From Candidatus Solibacter sp. (GTDB lineage: Bacteria; Acidobacteriota; Terriglobia; Bryobacterales; Bryobacteraceae), in the NCBI GenBank assembly GCA_017883355.1, contig JADGNS010000047.1, forward strand, positions 1 through 11,982: DNA of 11,982 nt, read 5' to 3'. The notes beneath the pieces are model-generated. The model ran no database searches, was not told the DNA's origin, and was given only the letters and a program-made list of their open reading frames with translations. Position numbers and translations under genes: made by a program. This document shows positions 1-7,552 of the stretch, piece after piece (the stretch's first letter is position 1; every line of letters starts with the position of its first letter).

Positions 1-1
1 C

Positions 2-1156
2 GACGATGTCGAAGAGGGCAAGCTCGACTGGCGCGTCGCCATGGCCGAGTTCTACGGGCGCTTCGAAAAGGATCTCAAGCACGCCGAAGAGCACATGACG
101 GATATCAAGCGGATGGAAAAGCCCACCGACTTGATTTGCGAGAAGTGCGGCAAGCCGCTGGTGATCAAGTGGGGCAAGCACGGGAGCTTTATTGCCTGTA
201 GCGGCTATCCCGACTTTTCCTCCAAGAACGCGGAAGGCGACTTGAAGAAACTGGAGAACGAGATTGCCCGGCAACGGGAAAGAGTTCTCAACAAGGCTGC
301 AAAGAAGCAGGCCCAGTACCCCGAGTTGGCGATCCAGTTCGAGCACGGCAAATTCGTGACTGGTCCCCGCTTCCCCAAGAAAATCGTAGACGGCCTGAGA
401 ACCGCGGAGAAGGCCTTCGCCAAGCAACGTCTCAAAGATCGCAAGACGATTGAGACGCGTCTGGGGAAGATTCAGGCCCGGTATCCTCAGATGAACGCGT
501 TCTATGACGTGGAGCTGCAAGACACGGCCGAGGGCGTCGGCTTGATCTGGCAGAGGAAAAAGGATTTCTGCACCTATACCCGCGAATTAACGGTCGATCT
601 GGCGGACTTGGACAAAGCGGACTTGAGCGAGCAGGGCGAAGAGGAGTCTTGCGAAAACTGCGGGCGCCCGATGGTGTTGAAGAAGGGTCGCTTCGGCACG
701 TTCTTTGCGTGTTCCGGATACCCGGATTGCAACACCACCAAGCAGATCGGCGGGACGCAGAAGAAGGCCGATCAGCCGCTGGATGAGAAGTGCCCGATGT
801 GCGGCAGTAATCTGGTCATGAAGAGTGGCCGGTTCGGCGAGTTCACGGCGTGCAGCAATTACCCCGCCTGCAAGTACGTCAAGCAGAAGACCATCGGGGT
901 GAAGTGCCCGGAGTGCTCGGAGGGCGAAATCATCGAGCGCCGGTCCAAGAAGGGCAAGACGTTCTACGGCTGCAACCGCTACCCGGACTGCACATTCGTC
1001 GCCTGGGGCAAGCCGGTGGCCGAAAAGTGCTCCGAGTGCGGCAGTCCGTACATGGTGGAGAAGTGGCTCAAGGCCGGCGCTGTGTGGCAGTGCCCGAACC
1101 CCGAGTGCAAGCACAAGGTGGACGCGCCGGTCGCCGCCGGGGTTGTCGTGCAGTAA
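2..1156 (+). CDS. topA: DNA topoisomerase I, C-terminal part (5' end outside window)
   Basis: This is the C-terminal 384 residues of bacterial topoisomerase I, which relaxes negative supercoils by cutting and rejoining one DNA strand. The frame is open to the left edge, so the ATG at 41 is internal; the residues before it (E-E-G-K-L-D-W) and after it (F-Y-G-R-F) match the end of the catalytic core of TopA. The catalytic tyrosine and Toprim domain lie outside the window. The tail carries C4 zinc-ribbon modules. Counting from the ATG at 41, they are Cys33/36/53 with a displaced fourth Cys177, then Cys204/207/224/230, 251/254/271/277, 289/292/311/317 and 330/333/351/356. Modules 2-5 are complete. 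Module 1 is split by about 118 extra residues (59-176) just before its last cysteine, so the tail is longer than in the usual family member. The identity as TopA is near certain; the insertion is described separately. Confidence 0.95.
   Translation, partial: DDVEEGKLDWRVAMAEFYGRFEKDLKHAEEHMTDIKRMEKPTDLICEKCGKPLVIKWGKHGSFIACSGYPDFSSKNAEGDLKKLENEIARQRERVLNKAAKKQAQYPELAIQFEHGKFVTGPRFPKKIVDGLRTAEKAFAKQRLKDRKTIETRLGKIQARYPQMNAFYDVELQDTAEGVGLIWQRKKDFCTYTRELTVDLADLDKADLSEQGEEESCENCGRPMVLKKGRFGTFFACSGYPDCNTTKQIGGTQKKADQPLDEKCPMCGSNLVMKSGRFGEFTACSNYPACKYVKQKTIGVKCPECSEGEIIERRSKKGKTFYGCNRYPDCTFVAWGKPVAEKCSECGSPYMVEKWLKAGAVWQCPNPECKHKVDAPVAAGVVVQ
215..568 (+). other. In-frame insertion of about 118 residues splitting the first zinc finger of TopA
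   Basis: Removing codons 215-568 joins A-C-S-G-Y-P-D (ending at 214) to C-T-Y-T-R-E-L (from 569), which is a normal TopA zinc-finger end. The insert is charged and probably mostly helical. It is open throughout and keeps frame at both ends. An imperfect D-F duplication (GACTTTTCC at 212-220, GATTTCTGC at 563-571) brackets it. Its last 50 or so residues contain R-L-G-K-I-Q-A-R-Y-P, then F-Y-D-V-E-L, then G-L-I-W-Q-R-K-K. That order resembles the region preceding the L-R-T/S-N motif in IS1634/IS4-type transposases, from memory of the family. Hand-counted GC of lines inside the insert (about 52-62%) does not differ from the rest of topA. It could instead be a lineage-specific domain of unknown role. 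Confidence 0.6.
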
Positions 1157-1180
1157 CCGGCCTCAAAATCTTAAATCCGG

Positions 1181-1186
1181 TACAAT
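1181..1186 (+). promoter_or_regulatory. Likely -10 element for the bacteriohemerythrin gene
   Basis: TACAAT matches the sigma-70 -10 consensus at 5 of 6 positions. It lies 7 bp before the ATG at 1194, so transcription would start at or next to the start codon. No convincing -35 box is seen about 17 bp upstream, and no Shine-Dalgarno sequence precedes the ATG. Confidence 0.45.
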
Positions 1187-1193
1187 GGTGTGC

Positions 1194-1619
1194 ATGAGTC
1201 TCTTTAAATGGACTAATGCGCACTCGGTTTACCTTCCGGAGATCGACGCGGAGCACCGTGCAATTTACCGGCTGGGGGACGAATTGCACAAGGCGTTGCT
1301 GGCGGGCGCCAATCCGGCCGCACTGCAATCGATCGTGGTAAATCTGTTGGAATCGGCGGAGCAGCACTTTCGCCACGAAGAGCGTCTCATGCGCGCCATT
1401 CATTACACCGGCTTTGCGTGGCACAAGCATCAGCACGACGCCGCGCGCAAGCGGGTGAAGGCGCTGGCCAAACGCATCGACGCGGGCGATTCGGTTGCCG
1501 CCGGCGAACTGCTCAAGTTCCTCTCGGATTGGCTGCGCGATCATCTGGGCGTGGCGGACCGCATGATGGGCGCCCGCCTGCGCAACTATCTGCGCTTCAA
1601 CACGTCGCTCGCGTCGTAG
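1194..1619 (+). CDS. Bacteriohemerythrin (single-domain O2-binding protein)
   Basis: The 141-residue protein is a complete hemerythrin domain, a four-helix bundle holding a non-heme di-iron centre that binds O2. It is probably cytosolic, since no signal peptide or membrane segment is seen. All seven expected iron ligands can be placed: His21 (I-D-A-E-H), His58 and Glu62 (H-F-R-H-E-E), His77 and His81 (H-K-H-Q-H), and His117 and Asp122 (H-L-G-V-A-D). The family's N-terminal W is Trp6. I chose ATG 1194 because the protein then begins like other members (M-S-L-F-K-W). The frame is open back to a TTG at 1143, but that stretch overlaps topA and the -10 hexamer. The gene follows topA by 37 bp but seems to have its own promoter. 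Its 3' end overlaps the convergent methyltransferase gene by 23 bp. Role in O2 storage, sensing or delivery is inferred from the family. Confidence 0.9.
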   Translation: MSLFKWTNAHSVYLPEIDAEHRAIYRLGDELHKALLAGANPAALQSIVVNLLESAEQHFRHEERLMRAIHYTGFAWHKHQHDAARKRVKALAKRIDAGDSVAAGELLKFLSDWLRDHLGVADRMMGARLRNYLRFNTSLAS

Positions 1620-2364
1620 AGCGCGTGGTCACCACGAAAGTCCGCCCCTGGCCGAGTTGGCCGCTCATGCCCAGATCGCGCGCGTCGTAATACTCGGTCT
1701 GCGCGAACCCGGCGAGTTCCAGCGCGGCGTCGATCTCCTTCGTGGTGTAGCAGCGCTCGTTGACCTCCACGTCGCTGCGCCTCCAAACTCCGTCGCCCAG
1801 GCGGAACATGGTGATGTGGCACTGCGCCAGGCGGGTGCGGAAATCGAAACCGGAGCCGGAGAGCACCAGCACGTGGTCGTCGCGCACCAGGGAGAAGGCA
1901 TCGGCCCAGTTGGTCTGGTAGGCGGATTCCAGCAGCATGTCGAAGGCGAAGGGCGCGCCCGGTTTCAACGCCGCCGCGGTGCGTTGGAACGCGGCCTGGA
2001 GGTCTTCGTCGCTGAGGATGTGGTTGAGGCTGTCGAAGGTGGAGACCGCGCCGTCGAACTTGCCGGGCGCGTGGAACCGGCTGGCGTCGGCCACCTGGAA
2101 GGCGGCGGCGGGCACGTTCTCGCGGGCGTGCGCGATCATCTCCGCGGAGGCGTCGATGCCGGTGACGCGGTAACCGCGGTCGGTCAGCAAGCCGGCGAGG
2201 TAGCCGGTGCCGCAGCAGACATCCAGAATCCGGCCCTTGCGGGCGACGCGCGGCAGCCAGATGCGCTCCAGGATGGGGAAGGCGAGCGAGTGGAACTCCT
2301 CATTCCAGTAGCGATTGTAGAACCAGGCGAAATCGTCGTAGAGCGCCAAATGCCAGCATGGCAT
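1597..2364 (-). CDS. Class I SAM-dependent methyltransferase
   Basis: The 255-residue product has a Rossmann-type methyltransferase fold. Motif I is I-L-D-V-C-C-G-T-G-Y (residues 46-55). The acidic end of strand 2 is Asp71 in G-I-D-A-S, which would bind the SAM ribose. F-D-G-A-V-S-T-F-D-S-L-N-H (103-115) is the usual motif IV area, and the C-terminal half has antiparallel strands ending near residue 247. The N-terminal Y-D-D-F-A-W-F-Y-N-R-Y-W stretch is common in small-molecule methyltransferases of this type. The substrate cannot be read from the sequence. The start is uncertain: ATG 2364 is the most upstream, while TTG 2349 would give a protein starting L-A-L-Y-D-D-F and would leave the palindrome at 2350-2364 outside the gene. 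No Shine-Dalgarno sequence supports either. It diverges from the prolyl isomerase gene and converges on the hemerythrin gene, so it appears monocistronic. Confidence 0.88.
   Translation of the reverse strand: MPCWHLALYDDFAWFYNRYWNEEFHSLAFPILERIWLPRVARKGRILDVCCGTGYLAGLLTDRGYRVTGIDASAEMIAHARENVPAAAFQVADASRFHAPGKFDGAVSTFDSLNHILSDEDLQAAFQRTAAALKPGAPFAFDMLLESAYQTNWADAFSLVRDDHVLVLSGSGFDFRTRLAQCHITMFRLGDGVWRRSDVEVNERCYTTKEIDAALELAGFAQTEYYDARDLGMSGQLGQGRTFVVTTRSTTRATC
2350..2364. repeat. Perfect 6-bp inverted repeat between divergent gene starts
   Basis: ATGCCA-GCA-TGGCAT is a perfect palindrome with a 3 bp centre. It sits exactly between the TTG start option of the methyltransferase (2349) and the start of the prolyl isomerase (2376), or within the first codons of the methyltransferase if ATG 2364 is used. 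It may be an operator for a dimeric regulator. A single short palindrome can also arise by chance. Confidence 0.3.
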
Positions 2365-2375
2365 ACTGGGGGACG

Positions 2376-3035
2376 ATGCGGAAAACGTGGTGCCTTGCCG
2401 TGAGCGCGGCTGTCAGCCTGGCGCTGGGCGGATGTTCGTCGGCGGACGAAAGCAAGAAGGACGCAGCGCCGGGCCCAAAGGGCACCCCGCCGGCCAAGGT
2501 GGAGAAAACGCCGGACGTGTTTCAGGCGGTCTTCGATACCTCGCGAGGGGCGGTGGCGGTCGAGGTGCATCGCGACTGGGCGCCCATCGGCGTGGATCAT
2601 TTCTACTCGCTGCTCCAGACCGGCTATTACGACGGCAACCGCTTCTTCCGCGTGACCCGCAACTACGTGCAGTTCGGCATCAACGGCGACCCCAAGACCA
2701 ACGGATTGTGGGCCACCGCCTATTTGCCCGACGACAAGGTGAAACAGAGCAACGTCAAGGGCACGCTCTCCTTCGCGCACCTGGGGGCGAACAATCGCAC
2801 GACGCAGTTGTTCTTCAATATGAAGGACAACAAAGATCTGGATAAACAGGGCTTCGCGCCGATCGGCAAAGTGACTACCGGGATGGACGTAGTGGAGCGG
2901 CTCTACAGCGCCTACGGCGAGATGGCGCCGCGCGGGCAGGGGCCCGATCCGTCAAAAATCGAGGTACAGGGTAACACATATTTGGATGCGAAATTCCCTC
3001 GACTGGACTTCATCAAAAAGGCGACAATTCAGTGA
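2376..3035 (+). CDS. Cyclophilin-type peptidylprolyl isomerase, lipoprotein
   Basis: This 219-residue protein is a secreted cyclophilin that would catalyse proline cis-trans isomerisation during folding outside the cytoplasm. Residues 1-20 are a lipoprotein signal (M-R-K, hydrophobic core, lipobox L-G-G-C with Cys20). Ser21 at +2 favours outer-membrane sorting by the E. coli rule. A Lys/Pro-rich linker (about 22-46) precedes the cyclophilin domain (48-219). The catalytic arginine is Arg92 (F-F-R-V), and Q-L-F-F-N-M-K-D-N (144-152) matches the S/T-Q-F-F-I-N motif. The loop after Arg92 reads V-T-R-N-Y-V-Q-F-G and is one residue shorter than the usual V-I-P-G-F-M-x-Q-F-G. I chose ATG 2376 because it starts the signal peptide directly; an in-frame ATG at 2358 would add six residues and overlap the divergent gene. 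GGGGGA at 2368-2373 is only 2 bp from the ATG, too close for a good ribosome site. CATACT at 2362-2367 could be a -10 box. Confidence 0.92.
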   Translation: MRKTWCLAVSAAVSLALGGCSSADESKKDAAPGPKGTPPAKVEKTPDVFQAVFDTSRGAVAVEVHRDWAPIGVDHFYSLLQTGYYDGNRFFRVTRNYVQFGINGDPKTNGLWATAYLPDDKVKQSNVKGTLSFAHLGANNRTTQLFFNMKDNKDLDKQGFAPIGKVTTGMDVVERLYSAYGEMAPRGQGPDPSKIEVQGNTYLDAKFPRLDFIKKATIQ

Positions 3036-3047
3036 TATATTGGTAAC

Positions 3048-3144
3048 GGCCCTGTCCCCGACGCGAAGGGGACCAGGAAGTTATCAATACAGGGTCAAAT
3101 TGAAACGACGCGGCCCGGCGGTGAAACATCCGCCGGGTTTTTTT
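3048..3144 (+). ncRNA. Candidate small RNA or structured 3' UTR
   Basis: Two mutually exclusive folds are visible just after the isomerase stop. Fold A: GGTAAC 3042-3047 pairs with 3080-3085 (one wobble), CCT 3051-3053 pairs with AGG 3075-3077, and GTCCCC 3054-3059 pairs with GGGGAC 3068-3073 around an 8-nt loop. Fold B: GGCCCTGT 3048-3055 pairs with ACAGGGTC 3089-3096 (one wobble), still allowing CCCC/GGGG inside. TATATT at 3036-3041 matches the -10 consensus at 5 of 6 positions and would start RNA near 3048. The segment ends in a strong intrinsic terminator. No -35 box or known RNA family is recognised, so it may simply be the folded end of the isomerase mRNA. Confidence 0.25.
3114..3144 (+). 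terminator. Rho-independent terminator after the prolyl isomerase gene
   Basis: CCCGGCGG (3114-3121), an 8-nt loop and CCGCCGGG (3130-3137) form a perfect all-GC 8-bp stem, followed directly by seven T (3138-3144). It works for plus-strand transcription only; on the minus strand the stem is not followed by a T tract. Confidence 0.92.
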
Positions 3145-3147
3145 CTT

Positions 3148-3167
3148 GGCAGGCGGAAGCGCCTGCC
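3148..3167. repeat. GC-rich hairpin just past the carB stop codon
   Basis: GGCAGGCG (3148-3155), a GAAG loop and CGCCTGCC (3160-3167) form a perfect 8-bp stem, 5 bp beyond the carB stop on the minus strand. No T tract follows in the carB direction, so it is not a standard intrinsic terminator. It could protect the carBA mRNA 3' end or be a copy of a genome-wide intergenic palindrome. Only one copy is in the window. Confidence 0.45.
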
Positions 3168-3172
3168 CCACC

Positions 3173-6385
<3,213 letters not shown>

Positions 6386-6386
6386 G

Positions 6387-7514
6387 CTATTTCGCCTCCC
6401 GCATCAGCCTGGTGAAATCGTCGAACAGGTAGTGGGAATCGTGGGGGCCGGGCGCAGCTTCGGGATGGTATTGCACGCAGAACACCGGTTCGCTGCGGTG
6501 GCGGAAGCCTTCCAAGGTCTGGTCGTTCAGGTTGACGTGGGTGATTTCGACCTCGCTCAGGTTGAGCGAATCCGGGTCCACGGCGAAGCCGTGATTGTGC
6601 GAGGTGATCTCCACGCGTCCGGTGAGCTCGTTGCGCACCGGATGGTTGGCGCCGCGATGTCCGAATTTGAGCTTGTAGGTCTTGCCGCCGAGGGCGAGGC
6701 CGAGCAACTGGTTGCCCAGGCAGATGCCGAAGATGGGCTTGCGTCCGATGAGCTTGCGGATGTTGGCGACCTGAGTGACCAGCGGCTCGGGATCGCCGGG
6801 GCCGTTAGAGAGGAAGATGCCGTCGGGATGGAGGGCCAGGACGTCCTCCGCGCTGGTGAGCGACGGCACCACGGTGACGCGGCAACCGGAGTGCACCAGG
6901 CGGCGGAGAATATTGTGCTTGATGCCGTAATCGTAGGCCACGACGTTGTAGCGGGGCTCGGCCTGAAGTCCGATGGCGTCGGAGGGCGAACACGGTTCCA
7001 CGGTCTCGGTCCACTGGTAGGATTGGCGCGTGCTCACGCGGGTGGCGAGATCGAGTCCGGCCATGGTGGGAATCTGGCGCGCCTTCTCGACGAGCTTCCG
7101 GCCGTCGGTTTCGAGCGTGGAGAGCACGCCGCGCATGACGCCGCGGGTGCGCAGGTGGCGCACCAGGGCGCGCGTGTCGAGATCGCTGACGATGGGCACG
7201 CCGGCGCGGGTGAGGAAAGCGTCGGCGGTGGCATCGCTGCGCCAACTGCTGGCGATGGGCGAAAACTCGCGGACCACGAGGCCCTCGATGTACGGGCCCT
7301 GGGACTCGTTGTCTTTGGAGCTGGTTCCGTAATTGCCGATTTGCGGATTGGTGAGGATGACGATCTGGCCGGAATAGGAGGGGTCGGTGAAGACTTCCTG
7401 ATACCCGGTGAGAGCGGTGTTGAAGACAACTTCGCCGCTACGCTCGGTGGGCGCACCAAAACTCCGGCCCTCGAAGACGCTCCCGTCTTCCAGGGCGAGT
7501 ATTGCAGTGGTCAA
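6387..7514 (-). CDS. carA: Carbamoyl-phosphate synthase small (glutaminase) subunit
   Basis: The 375-residue protein hydrolyses glutamine and passes ammonia to CarB. The N-terminal CPSase small-chain domain (1-150: L-E-D-G-S-V-F-E-G, N-T-A-L-T-G-Y-Q-E) is followed by a class I glutamine amidotransferase domain (about 190-375). The nucleophile is Cys265 in F-G-I-C-L-G-N-Q, and the His/Glu pair is His350 and Glu352 in Q-Y-H-P-E. The length is normal for the family. Translation starts at a TTG (7514), chosen because it gives the standard N-terminus and no ATG or GTG lies nearby in frame; GGAGG at 7526-7530 precedes it. The YfhO-type gene ends 38 bp upstream on the same strand. With such a short leader there is no room for a pyr-type attenuator, so any nucleotide control must act elsewhere. 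Confidence 0.98.
   Translation of the reverse strand: MTTAILALEDGSVFEGRSFGAPTERSGEVVFNTALTGYQEVFTDPSYSGQIVILTNPQIGNYGTSSKDNESQGPYIEGLVVREFSPIASSWRSDATADAFLTRAGVPIVSDLDTRALVRHLRTRGVMRGVLSTLETDGRKLVEKARQIPTMAGLDLATRVSTRQSYQWTETVEPCSPSDAIGLQAEPRYNVVAYDYGIKHNILRRLVHSGCRVTVVPSLTSAEDVLALHPDGIFLSNGPGDPEPLVTQVANIRKLIGRKPIFGICLGNQLLGLALGGKTYKLKFGHRGANHPVRNELTGRVEITSHNHGFAVDPDSLNLSEVEITHVNLNDQTLEGFRHRSEPVFCVQYHPEAAPGPHDSHYLFDDFTRLMREAK
6395..6400 (-). promoter_or_regulatory. Shine-Dalgarno site of carB
   Basis: On the minus strand GGGAGG ends 9 nt before the carB ATG and lies inside the last codons of carA. It supports translation start at 6385 and coupling with carA. Confidence 0.7.
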
Positions 7515-7525
7515 TTTAGGCTTTT

Positions 7526-7530
7526 CCTCC
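7526..7530 (-). promoter_or_regulatory. Shine-Dalgarno site of carA
   Basis: GGAGG on the minus strand (within GGGAGGAAAAG) ends 11 nt before the TTG at 7514. The spacing is longer than ideal, but it is the only candidate site and supports the TTG start. Confidence 0.55.
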
Positions 7531-7552
7531 CGGGGCGTGGATAGCCTTCATT

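Noticed and set aside
1143..1193. Longer N-terminus for the hemerythrin from TTG 1143 or ATG 1185
   Set aside because: It would overlap the topA stop and the -10 hexamer and adds residues not found in the family.
3148..3167. Intrinsic terminator for carB
   Set aside because: The stem is perfect but no T tract follows on the minus strand; listed only as a hairpin.
7515..7552. Pyrimidine or arginine attenuator before carA
   Set aside because: The 38 bp gap has no hairpin with a T tract and no leader peptide.
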